From Stenocarpella maydis (lineage: Eukaryota; Ascomycota; Sordariomycetes; Diaporthales; Diaporthaceae): 64,000 bases of DNA. Position numbers and translations under genes: made by a program. This document shows positions 52,785 through 62,421 of the stretch, in pieces. A model generated the notes under the pieces. The model saw only the letters and a program-made list of their open reading frames with translations. It had not been told where the DNA came from and did not search any database. The stretch spans positions 227,211 to 291,210 of the forward strand of contig NQMI01000028.1 in the NCBI GenBank assembly GCA_002270565.1. Direction: 5' to 3'. The number at the start of each line of letters is the position of its first letter. Within the stretch, counting starts at the first letter, position 1.

Positions 52785-52848
52785 ATCCAACACGCAATAC
52801 TTTGCCTCTTCAGACCAGCAAGCCTCCGCCACTGACTGGCTGTTCAAG

Positions 52849-53364
52849 ATGGCCTCGGCCCCACCTGACAAGTCGCTACTCACGCTCCCAGTCGACGTCC
52901 TCAAGGGCATAACCAAGAGCCTTGACGAGTCTGACGAGAAGGCCCTGAAATCCACCTGTCGACGGATGAGCCTGCTCCTTGCGTCGCCACCAGCTGCACA
53001 CGTTCTCTCTGGAAACATGCCCGCTGGGGACGGGAGATCGACCCCGCTGCCCCAGAGCCCCCTTCCCGAGGACGCTACAATGACGCTGCGCGAGCTGGAG
53101 CAGGAGAACCAGGAGGTCGAGCAGCGCGATGCGCAGAGGGGCATGGAGCTCTCTGACACCGAGGACGGGCACGGCGACGATGACAACAGGTCGGACATGG
53201 GGTCCAAGCCCACCAAGTACAAGGGCAGCAAGATCCTCAACTGGACTGCCCAGCTCGACTCGGCGCCCTCGAGCCCGAGGCTGCGCAGTCCTGCGTCGTT
53301 CCTGCACAGCCCCATGCCAGATTCCCCCCGGTCTACAGAGGTCCAGACACCGACGGGCCAGTAG
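52849..53364 (+). CDS. short F-box protein
   Basis: 171 aa in one exon. Residues 9-45 (LLTLPVDVLKGITKSLDESD followed by EKALKSTCRRM) fit an F-box: the LPxDVL start, a helix, then the (S/C)TCRRM end that contacts Skp1. No LRR, WD40 or Kelch domain follows; the rest is acidic and Ser/Pro-rich (ELEQENQEVEQRDAQRGMEL; SAPSSPRLRSPASFLHSPMP). It may recruit a substrate to an SCF ubiquitin ligase through the disordered tail, or use the F-box outside SCF. Start codon: first ATG after the microsatellite leader (CAAGATGGCC). Confidence 0.75.
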   Translation: MASAPPDKSLLTLPVDVLKGITKSLDESDEKALKSTCRRMSLLLASPPAAHVLSGNMPAGDGRSTPLPQSPLPEDATMTLRELEQENQEVEQRDAQRGMELSDTEDGHGDDDNRSDMGSKPTKYKGSKILNWTAQLDSAPSSPRLRSPASFLHSPMPDSPRSTEVQTPTGQ

Positions 53365-54171
53365 GCTGCTTCTCTATCTGGTTTGCAGTGCTGCAGGCCC
53401 GTCATGTCGTCCTGTCCAGAAGTTACCAGACAGAATATTCATTTAAGCCTTCAAGTTGCCCTGCAGCCTCTAGGGTTCTGCTCAGCTACGACGCCAGTGC
53501 TTTGGACGCAGAAGAGAAACACCACCGTGGTGACGAGCATCTTTGACTGTGAGCCCTGTGCGGTCTCGGGGAGCTGGAGTCACCTACTTACTAGATGGGA
53601 TAGCACACGACGACTTGGCACATACTTTAGAACAGGTGGTGGGGCTTACAACGGACAACTGTCTTGCAACAAAATCAAGTTCTAAAAATTGAGCGAAATG
53701 CATCTGAGAAACGAGGACATGCGACCAAAACCGAGAATCATGCGAACCCCCCAATTGGCTTCAATGTGTGGTGTAGGCGCAATGGTAATGCTATGGATAT
53801 GGAGCCTTGAGATGTTGTCAGCGGACGAGCCTCGGCCGGAGCAAGGAGTCGGGACACCGATGCAACGGTCCCCCCGATGGAGCGAGGATTGTTGGGGAAC
53901 TGAACCGAAAGAACCATCGGCCGTCGGCAGCAAAAACCCGCGTCTTGCAAGACATCAGTCAAATCTGCTCCAAATCTGGCTAATCTAGATATCTCGCCTT
54001 TTTTCTTCTTCTTTTTCCTTCTTTCCCCTTTCCTCTCCTTGCTTTCCAGCTGAATCGCTTCCCGCCTTTTCCCTCCCACGGCTTCGTGACGACGACGAAC
54101 TGAATGAAGCCTTGTTTATTCAATCCGCTTCTGCCTTGCCGACAGACATGCAGCACTCCAGATGACCGAGC
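53365..54171. other. intergenic region
   Basis: Between the F-box stop and the ABC1-kinase start. A T/C-rich run (53995-54045) probably belongs to the downstream gene's leader. No gene seen. Confidence 0.5.
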
Positions 54172-56060
54172 ATGAACACCTCAATATCCTCGGCGTTCCG
54201 CCGGCGCGTCCCGACCAGCCCTGCGACCTGGACATGCACATCATGCCGTAGTGCCTTGTACAAAATACCCCCCGGCCGGCCACCCATGCGTCGCCAACCT
54301 GGCTCGGGGAAGAGATTCCAATCCAGCAGCTCAACAAAACGGCCCGCGCCGCCGAGAAGCAAACTTGTCGTATACGCCGGGGGCGCGGCTGGAATAGGTC
54401 TCGTGACCGTCGCAGACGACATCAAGGGTACATACGAAGGCGCAGAGAGGGCAGGGAGGGTGGCCTCTGCCTTGTTCATTTGTATAAACGAGTGCGTCGC
54501 CGCCGGTACTGCGTATCTTGTCCGAAGCTGACCCGGCCTTGCCCAGCTACCGGACGACATTAAGCCAGAGGGATCAGATCCAAGATGAGGATGAGAAGAG
54601 CTCGCTGCTGAAGGCCTGCCACAAGAGGAGTGCCGAGAGGACTCTCAGGGTCCTGGAAAAGAATGGCGGGATATTCATCAAGCTGGGACAGCACCTGGTA
54701 TGCGCTACACCGTCCCCGGAGGGGTGCGCCGGGGCGAAAACCGCTGACCTTGTTGCAGAGTGCCATGAACTACCTCCTGCCCAGCGAGTGGACGACAACA
54801 TTCATTCCCCTACAGGACAAATGCCCGGTGTCCTCGATGGAGTCGATCGAAGACATGTTCAAGAGGGACACTGGGGGCCACTTGTCAGACTACTTTTCCG
54901 AGTTTTGCCGCGAGCCCATCGGTGCTGCCTCGTTAGCCCAGGTACACTTGGCCACAATCAAGGAGACAGGCCAGAAGGTTGCGGTCAAGGTGCAACACCC
55001 AACACTGGCAAGCTGGGCGCCTCTCGACCTGGCCCTGACGAGGTTCACCTTCGCCATGTTGAAGAGGTTCTTCCCGGAATACGATCTAGAATGGCTTTCC
55101 CAGGAGATGGACGCTTCACTTCCCCAGGAGCTCGACTTCCAATGCGAGGCCGAAAATGCCATGCGGACAAAGGCCTACTTCGCCAAGTACCCAAAACTGC
55201 CACTTGTCATACCCTCGGTGATCTGGGCCAAGAAGCGGATCCTCGTAATGGCCTGCGAATCGGGCCACCGGCTGGATGACCTGGAATACCTCGACTCCCA
55301 AGGCATCGACCGCGACGAGGTCTCGGCGACCCTGGCCCACATTTTCAACGAGATGATCTTTGGCGAGGGCGCACCACTTCACTGTGACCCGCACGGCGGC
55401 AACATCGCCATCCGCAAGAACGACACGTGGCGGTACGGCGCCAACTTCGATGTCATCCTATACGACCATGGGCTCTACCGCGACATCGAGACCGACATGC
55501 GCCGCTCGTACGCCAAGATGTGGCTGGCGCTCTTGGACGGCGATCTGGAGCGCATGAAGAAGCATACCAAGGCCGTTGCCGGTATCACGGACGAGCAGTT
55601 CCCGCTGTTCGCATCCGCCATCACGGGCCGCGACTTCACGGTAGTCCAGTCGTCCATCATGAAGCCCAAGTCGCCGGACGAGCAGAAGACCATGTCCGGG
55701 GCCCTGCAGGACGGCCTGATCGAGGACCTGATCCAGCTGCTGGGCAAGGTGCCCAGGATCATTTTGCTGATCCTCAAGACGAACGACCTCACTCGCAGCC
55801 TCGATGAGAGCCTACACACGCGGCAGGGGCCGATCAGGAACTTCCTGATCCTTGCACGGTACTGCATGAGGACCGTGTTCAACGAGCAGCTCGAGCAGAT
55901 CAGGCAGCACGGGTCGTACCTCTGGCCGCCCAACGCGCTGAGGCTAATTGCCGCGTCACTGGGCTTCCTCCGGGTGGAGGTCAAGCTGAAGGCGTTCGAG
56001 CTCTGGCTCATGGTTAAGAGGATGGCAGGCTTTAGCACCACTAACATGATGGGGCTGTGA
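54172..56060 (+). CDS. ABC1/UbiB-family atypical kinase, mitochondrial (MCP2/ADCK1-like)
   Basis: Three exons: 54172-54491, 54547-54697 and 54759-56060, giving 590 aa. The N-terminus is basic and Ser-rich (presequence-like) and is followed by a hydrophobic segment, KLVVYAGGAAGIGLVTVADD. UbiB hallmarks: KNGGIFIKLGQHL (KxGQ helix), EPIGAASLAQVH (the Ala-rich nucleotide loop), VAVKVQHP (Lys), QELDFQCEAENA, LHCDPHGGNIAI (HxDPHxGN catalytic loop) and ILYDHGLYRDI (DHG instead of DFG). The DHGLY form and overall length resemble yeast Mcp2 and animal ADCK1 rather than Coq8. Such proteins sit at the mitochondrial inner membrane and affect lipid or CoQ homeostasis; their substrates are unsettled. Confidence 0.88.
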
Positions 56061-56661
56061 ACATGGGCAGAGAGGGGTGATATCTGTCCGATTACGATAC
56101 AGAATAGACTTGTGATACCTGGCATTTCCGACAGGGGGTTCGGTAGGCGGCAACAGTGCATGAGACGTATAGACAAAATACAAACATTTCCCGAGCGAAC
56201 GATACCGAAGCCTGACCTGCGTGCTTCGGAGCTCGGCCTATCGATGGCATCATGGGACATATATATGGCAGGGATGCCTTTTAAACGGTGTCAGACCATT
56301 GGCCACGATCAGGTTGTGTGCATGGGGTTCCGGGGTATAAGCACGCACCCCATTCCCACATCAATATATCTCTTCTTCTTCTTCCTCTCTCCTGCCGACA
56401 CGGGTCAATATTGTGACGGCACTCACAACCCCCCATTCCCCCCCCCTTTCTCGCCATGGTATAAAACGGATGCATGCGGACCCTCCTCTAGTTTCCCTCC
56501 TCGTTGTAACCCTTCCCATTCCCTGAATCCCCTGATTTTCTTCCCTGGGTTTGTTTTCCAACTGTCCTTCGAAAACGATACGAGCTGCATACTTGCAAAT
56601 ACATTCGACTACCCCCCCCNAAACAAAAAAAAGAAACGGCGACTGTTTCCTCTTGCAGACC
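56061..56661. other. intergenic region with an N gap
   Basis: Leader of the methyltransferase gene. C-run followed by N at 56620 and an A-run: the N may only reflect a homopolymer. TCTTGCAG just before the ATG (56652-56659) could be a 5' UTR intron acceptor. Confidence 0.5.
56620..56620. other. single N in a homopolymer tract
   Basis: Lies in C8-N-AAAC; likely sequencing ambiguity or a small gap. Confidence 0.7.
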
Positions 56662-58011
56662 ATGTCATCCACCGGTACCACCTCACCACCGCGAGTTCTA
56701 CTGCCACAAGGCCTCAAGATGAGGCTGAATGGTTATTTCGGCATACGATCAGGCTTTCAGGCCGCGGCCTGGTGTGAGTGGGCTTCTTTTTTTTTTTTTG
56801 CTTCAGAAGCCATATTCCCATGGGAATCCCCCAACTCATGCGACAGCCAAGTTTAGGAGAGACGCTCGTGTGGTTTCGTTCTCGCTTACAGGTTGACAGT
56901 CTACCTCAGAGACGTCTGGGCTCATCTGCGCAGAGGTCAGCTCGTGGTGCTATTCAGGAGTAGGAATGTTCGTGAGCATGCCTTCGCCGAGTTCTACCAG
57001 GCACAACGTAAGTTGCAACGCGCTTCCTTCACACACCCCTACCCACTTTCCGCTGCCAGCGCAATTTTTTTTTTTTTTTTCCTTCTTTGGACTTCCCTTT
57101 CCCGTCTTCGTCCGAGGCCAGCATAGAAGCGACCCTCTGAACCCCTTTGCCAGCAGGGGAAATAAAATGCCACACTTTCACTGACATCCCCTCACCATAG
57201 GCCACAACTTTATAGCCTTCGAATCCATGACCCCAGTCCCCTCCCTCGTCGCCTCTGCCCGCGGCGTGGTCCTGGACCTCGGCCCCGGGTCGGGCAACCA
57301 GCTAGACCGGTTCGACGCCTCGCGCATCGACCACATCTATGGTGTGGAGCCCAACACGGCCTTCGCCCCGGCGTTCAACAACTGCCTGCGGCAGACGGCA
57401 GTGGGGCAGGACGGCAAGTACACGCTCGTGCCGTGTGGCGTCGAGGACAGCCAGGCGCTGGCGCGGTTCGGCATCGTGGAGGAGAGCATCGACTGCGTTG
57501 TCTGCATGCAGGTGCTGGTGGGTTTCAATGCACTCTCCAGTCCCTTTCCTTCGCAACCCTCCCCCCTTTTTTTTCGCGGGCGAAGCTGCGTTGGACGGTT
57601 TTGCTAACACCCGGTGAGCGCATAGTGCTCCGTGCCGGACCCCGGAGAGCAGGCTCGGCACCTGTATAGACTCCTGAAGCCCGGCGGTGAACTCATTATC
57701 TGGGAGCATGTCCGGAATACGGACGTCGTGACGAGGGCTGTCCAGTGTGAGTCAAAGCCCTCACAACTGCACCCAAAATGCTTCGGCGATTGTTAGACAC
57801 AGGGCCGCTGACCATCAGCTTTGCCTGCTTTCCAGGGCTTTGGAGCCTGGTCTGGCCGAGCGTGTTCGGCGGCTGTCGGCTTGATCGTGTCACTAGGGAG
57901 ATATTTGTCGGGGCCGGCGACTGGCAGATTGTTGAGATCTGGACGAACATGGAATCGCATGATTTGATGCCTCGTATCTGGGGAAGACTTGTTAAGCCCG
58001 GGGCAGCTTGA
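56662..58011 (+). CDS. class I SAM-dependent methyltransferase (METTL7-like)
   Basis: Five exons: 56662-56771, 56892-57007, 57201-57517, 57626-57746 and 57836-58011, giving 279 aa. The first exon ends …QAAAW; a GTGTGA donor is needed to keep the frame, so that junction is the least certain. The N-terminal helix (LTVYLRDVWAHL) may associate with membranes. Motif I is GVVLDLGPGSGNQLDRF; next come the acidic strand end IYGVEPN, ESIDCVVCMQVL (motif IV) and YRLLKPGGELIIWEHV (post-motif). The C-terminal LVWPSVFGGCRLDR…WQIVEIW is the usual METTL7-type ending. METTL7 proteins methylate small thiols in animals; the fungal substrate is unknown. Confidence 0.85.
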
Positions 58012-58193
58012 TGGCCGAGTACCCCGTCTTTGCTGCAACAGTTTCTCGTTGAGGTTTTGTGGCAGAAAAATGGGAAATCCATTTTCACCTTACGCCTTCC
58101 TCGCGCTCTATGTATGTCAGATTGGTATAAGATGCGTCCAGACAGTTTGCAATCCTCAAATGAAGAAAAAGATTAAGGCTGCTCCGTCTACTG

Positions 58194-59529
58194 CTAATCA
58201 CGATAGCCATCCTTCTCACTGACAGCAATCATGCCAGTGTTCGTCCTGCGCCTCTTCCCCCATGCCTCCTTTGCCCACTCCGAGAGCGTGAAACCCCAGT
58301 GGCCGGCAACAAGGGCACCACTGAGGATGTTGATGACCTTGATGAGGAAAACCAGGATACTATCCCTGGACTCCTCGATCTGCAGGAGTATGGGCTCGAT
58401 GTCATACTTGACAAAGATACCCGGGATCACGCGCTCGTTGACCTCGGCACTCTGCTCGGTGACGGCGTACTGGTTCGTGAACAAGGTGTTGTCACTATAC
58501 GGGCTGGCGGGGCCGACACTGTAGACAGTCGGCACAATAGACACGAAATACTGGAACTTGTGGAAGTTGCTCGTGGCAACGTTGACGGTGCGGTCGAGAG
58601 GGTTCTCAAGCGACGGAAAGAAGCTGCCGAACGAAAGTTCATTGACGATGTGCGAGAAGTTGAAGGCTGAGTGTGCCAGAGCCGGTCAGAAAAAAAGAAG
58701 CCAGCATATGAGCGTGGAATAGGTTTTATCAGGACTTACCGTTGTGATCCAAGTGTTCCCCAAATTCCATGTATCCGTGACCCCTAGCAGTGATGTGGAA
58801 ATCGCCCTGGACCCTGTTTACGTCCAGGCTCCCAAAAATGCGACAGCTGTCGCTGGGGCCGCGCAGCCTCGGAGTCTTTGCCCACTTGGCCCTCTTGCCG
58901 CCCAGCCGCACGATATCGTGGACGTGCTCCTCGCCGAAGCCCTCCTCGTGGCCCTCGCCAGTGACAATCTTGCCGTTCTGGTCCCTGTTCAGCCTGTGGT
59001 TGCCCTTCTTATCGACCCACTGGGACCACGTTGTCGGGTCGCGCTTGAACTTGGAGGCGGCGAGGATACGGTCGCCGGCGGCGTCCTGAACGTTGATGTG
59101 CAGGTCGGAGCACTTCATCCTCACGACCGTGTCCAGGTTGATCTGCATGTCGTGGCCTACGCCCTTCTCGACGGCGAACGTGTGCTGCTCGGTGCCGCGC
59201 CACCACCGCGCCAGCTCGGACCATACGAGGACGAGGGTGACCAAGATCATCGCGACGGTCCATTTCCCGCCGCCCGATGTCCGCGTGACATATTGAGGTT
59301 TCGATTTTGCTGTGGGGAGAGGAGGCGTGCGTCAGTACTCAGAGGCTCAAGGGTTGTTTTGGGGTCTATGAAGAGGGCAGAGCATACGAAAGGCATCAAA
59401 TGCGCTCACGATGTTGCCAGGCGCTGGGCCAAAGGCATCCTCGTCCAGGTTCTGGTCCTTGAAGCCGTTCATGGGGCTGTGGGGGCCCGCACTCGGGTAG
59501 GGACTGTCGTAGGGGCTCTGCCAAGCCAT
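58194..59529 (-). CDS. ERV41: COPII-coated ER-Golgi vesicle protein ERV41
   Basis: Three exons: 59388-59529, 58740-59309 and 58194-58666, giving 394 aa. Cytosolic Pro-rich N-terminus, then a first membrane segment, WTVAMILVTLVLVWSELARW. The luminal domain starts GTEQHTFAVEKGVGHDMQIN and includes CSDLHINVQDAAGDR, SCRIFGSLDVNRVQGDFHIT and NFSHIVNELSFG, the ERGIC family motifs. A second membrane segment, SILVFLIKVINILSGALVAG, is close to the C-terminus. With Erv46 it forms a cargo receptor cycling between ER and Golgi that retrieves lumenal ER proteins. All junction phases agree. Confidence 0.94.
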
Positions 59530-60068
59530 GGCTGGCTGTGAGAGAGAGAGAGAGCCCGCTCAGGTCGGAAGGATATTGTGGTTGGGTCCCGTCTTCGCAG
59601 CTGGGTCGACTCGTCGTGCTCGGTTGGGCGGTTGAAGGTGTTGGTCGGGAGTAGAGTTGCGCCGCGAGGTGAGGCAGCCGACCCACGGTGTGCACACTTC
59701 CAGAAAAGTGACAACTTATCACCTCGTCCCCAGATATGTGGGCTCAGAGATCTGGGTGATGCAATTGGGCCCTCTGTGGAAAGATGGGCGTAGGGATGTT
59801 GGCGTCGTCAGCCTGTGGAAGCCGGCGCCCTTGGGATGGTTCTGTCAATCAAAGGACAGGTCGCCAAATTGTATCTCCAGGGACAGGGTCTCGATTGGGG
59901 GCCGTCGCTGCGGGAAGCGGCGCGCGGAACTGCAGTGGAGCTTGTGCAGCGTGGTGCGGTGCATGTGCCTGGGTGCGGGGAGCCCCACTGACTGCTGCAG
60001 GGGAGTGACTTCTACGGAGTCACTTAGGCTGATAGGTATGCTGTATACTAAGTATTTACCTTCCTAGG

Positions 60069-60078
60069 TACCTAGGTA
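60069..60078. repeat. TACCTAGGTA palindrome, copy 7
   Basis: Overlaps a second CCTAGGTA (60063-60070), making a doubled site. Confidence 0.8.
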
Positions 60079-61181
60079 ACCCGCTAGTTCTAAACCCAGG
60101 TACCTCCACGTACAACCATCTACAAGGCGTGTAGTACACAGGGTCCCTTGCCCCACACACAAGGAAGACTGGTGACACCTCGACAACCCAGGTACCTGAG
60201 GCATTAGCCGGCGGATCAAATGGCCTGTTTTACCTATCCTGCCATGGATGGCTCAGCGGTGGTGCAAGTGTCCAGGCACATCGCCTATAGCATATCTTCG
60301 ACCAACTTGAAGGCTTCGAAATAGTGCTCTACTGGGCCAGGCCAAATTATGACTACTCCCGTAGGTAAGGGCAGTCGGGCATGCAAGGAGCCATACCAAA
60401 TTCACTGAAGACATTGGCACATATTAACTATGCCTATAAACAAATCCAGCTGGCCTAAGCCCATCCGCTTCAAGGCGGCGGCCTTATCCGGAACTTGAAG
60501 TGATGGCCTTGAATGATCCCAGGGAAGAACAAAATTAGAGATGTACAGCAAATACAAGGTGTCCTTACAGCCCAAGGGCTCTGTGTCCGTTCCGTGTAGC
60601 CAGTGGGTCTCGGGGTGCTCATGCAACGGGACCTGTCCTCCGTGCAAATGTTCTGCTTCGAATTACCTTCGCTCATCAAGTAAGGGTACAATTTCCTTAA
60701 TTACGCTCATCATTGAAGCTTGGAACCTCGTAATAATCGATGCACCGTTCCCGGGCCTGCTTCCGATTCTCTCCAAGCTCTGCGTTCCATGACTATGACC
60801 ATAGTTGAAGTGACGGAGAATGATCATACCGCGCGGGCGTAAATACTGCCTCGAGCGGCCCTTTGCAGATCGATATGCCTCCAAGACCGCCGCAATAAGA
60901 GACCCAAGTGGCTAGAAGACGTGTCAATGACCAAGGAATTACTAGAAGAGAACACCAACAGACAATTCCCCCACAGTCAATTTACATTACCCATAAACTA
61001 TCTATACCATTACTGGTAACTACTAGCACATATATACACACCCATAAGCCATATTAATACTCTGACCACAAGATATAATACCAGTGATAGGAATAATATA
61101 TACAATTATTTGAGGCTGCGTCTTACTTATATACGCCCCATCTCATGCTTTGTGAACCTCCATCTTCCACCTTTATACACG

Positions 61182-61191
61182 TACCTAGGTA
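61182..61191. repeat. TACCTAGGTA palindrome, copy 8
   Basis: Perfect copy ~270 bp upstream of the DsbA-like gene. Confidence 0.8.
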
Positions 61192-61457
61192 ATTTAAGTT
61201 TGACCTGAACTAAAATAAGTGCTGGGAGTCTTCAAGCTGTGCAAACAATATTTGAGGCAAATCCTGGTTGGTAATGCTGATCTAGTATTTCAAAGTGAAG
61301 TCTGGGTTGAGTATCTGCCGTCAATCAGCAATCCCTGTCTTCCCCGCACACTACCAATCGCCACTAAGTAGAACCAAGCAGACAATTACCACTAGTAATG
61401 GTTTAGTCACTCAACGAGACCACATTTCAATCCTTGCGTTGCCTTCTGCGTTCAACA

Positions 61458-62132
61458 ATGTATAACTCGCAAATATCATTCACCCTGGATACAGTCTGTC
61501 CCTGGACGTACGTCGCCAAGAGGCGCCTCGACCAGGCGCTCGCGGAGCTGCCGCCCGAGGTCTCCTCCAGGGTCTCGTTCCGCGTGCAGTTCCTGCCGTA
61601 CCAGCTCTACCCGTCCTTTGGCCCAGCGCAGGACAAGTACGCCTGGCAGCGAGACCGCAAGTACGACGGATCAAGGGAGAAGATGGACATGTACGTCGAG
61701 TACATGAGCGCCCTGGGCGAGGCCAACCGCATCAGGTTCAGCTTCGGCGGCGACATCGTCGACACCCTGCAGGCTCACCGCGTCATCCAGTACTTCCAGG
61801 AGGACGTGGGCGCCGAGACGGCAAACAGGCTCGTCGACGCGCTGTACAGGATGTACTTTGAGGAGGAACAGAACCCTAGCTCCCGCGAGACCCTGGTCGC
61901 CGCGTGTGTCGAGGCTGGCATTGACGCCGAGAAGGCCAAGGCTGTAGTGGAGGACGAGAGTGAGGGTGCGCCCGAGGTGAAGGCGGCGCTCAGGGAGTCC
62001 GTGGCCAACGGGATTGATTCGGTGCCGCACATTGTGTTTGAAGGCAGGAGGAGGGATATCACACTCGTAGGCGCCAAGGACGTTCATGAGTATATTAAGG
62101 CGATGGCGACTATTGCTAAAGAGTGTTCATAA
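61458..62132 (+). CDS. DsbA/FrnE-like thioredoxin-fold oxidoreductase
   Basis: 224 aa, no intron. Starts MYNSQISFTLDTVCPWTYVA: the first beta strand followed by the CPWTY motif of the FrnE/2-hydroxychromene-carboxylate-isomerase-like branch of DsbA proteins, with only one cysteine where classical DsbA has CxxC. The helical insert is present (MDMYVEYMSALGEANRIRFS, FGGDIVDTLQAHRVIQYF), as are the cis-Pro region GIDSVPHIVFEGRR and the last strand ITLVGAKD. The start at 61458 is preferred over the in-frame 61434 because it leads straight into the fold. Cytosolic (no signal peptide). Probably a glutathione- or polyketide-related oxidoreductase/isomerase; substrate unknown. Confidence 0.85.
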   Translation: MYNSQISFTLDTVCPWTYVAKRRLDQALAELPPEVSSRVSFRVQFLPYQLYPSFGPAQDKYAWQRDRKYDGSREKMDMYVEYMSALGEANRIRFSFGGDIVDTLQAHRVIQYFQEDVGAETANRLVDALYRMYFEEEQNPSSRETLVAACVEAGIDAEKAKAVVEDESEGAPEVKAALRESVANGIDSVPHIVFEGRRRDITLVGAKDVHEYIKAMATIAKECS

Positions 62133-62421
62133 CTCCCAGGTGGTTGTTCTGGACGAGGTTGCCGAGGTGGAAAGCACACGTCCTTCATTCAGATACATTC
62201 TTTGTCTCCCACTTCTGCCTGTACGACCTTCTCGGCAATGAAACAGACAGAGGTCCAATTTTCGGTTACATGGGAGTCTGGACTAGGGTGAGCGACAGCC
62301 GGCAGTGGGCTGGTAACATTTGAAAGCATACTTCGTAGAACGGCAAGCCCCATGCAATAATGTCCCGACGCCCGATGAACTACAATATGTTCATTGTCTT
62401 TTTCGACTCCAGTCATCGATT

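Larger units (their letters stand above)
50241..52848. other. 2.6-kb region without a recognisable gene
   Basis: Open frames of up to 184 codons occur but none has protein-like composition or splice structure. It contains a small A+T-rich RIP-like patch (51137-51290), a TACCTAGGTA (52220) and the GACT microsatellite just before the F-box gene. It may hold decayed sequence or a non-coding transcript. Confidence 0.45.
59530..61457. promoter_or_regulatory. 1.9-kb divergent intergenic region
   Basis: Between ERV41 (-) and the DsbA-like gene (+). Two TACCTAGGTA copies (60069, 61182) and several ACCCAGGTACCT-like half sites near 60100-60200. No supported gene. A+T content rises at 60950-61140 without RIP character. 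Confidence 0.5.

Noticed and set aside
53689..53988. 99-codon plus-strand frame between the F-box and ABC1-kinase genes
   Set aside because: No conserved pattern; overlapped by an equally long frame on the other strand.
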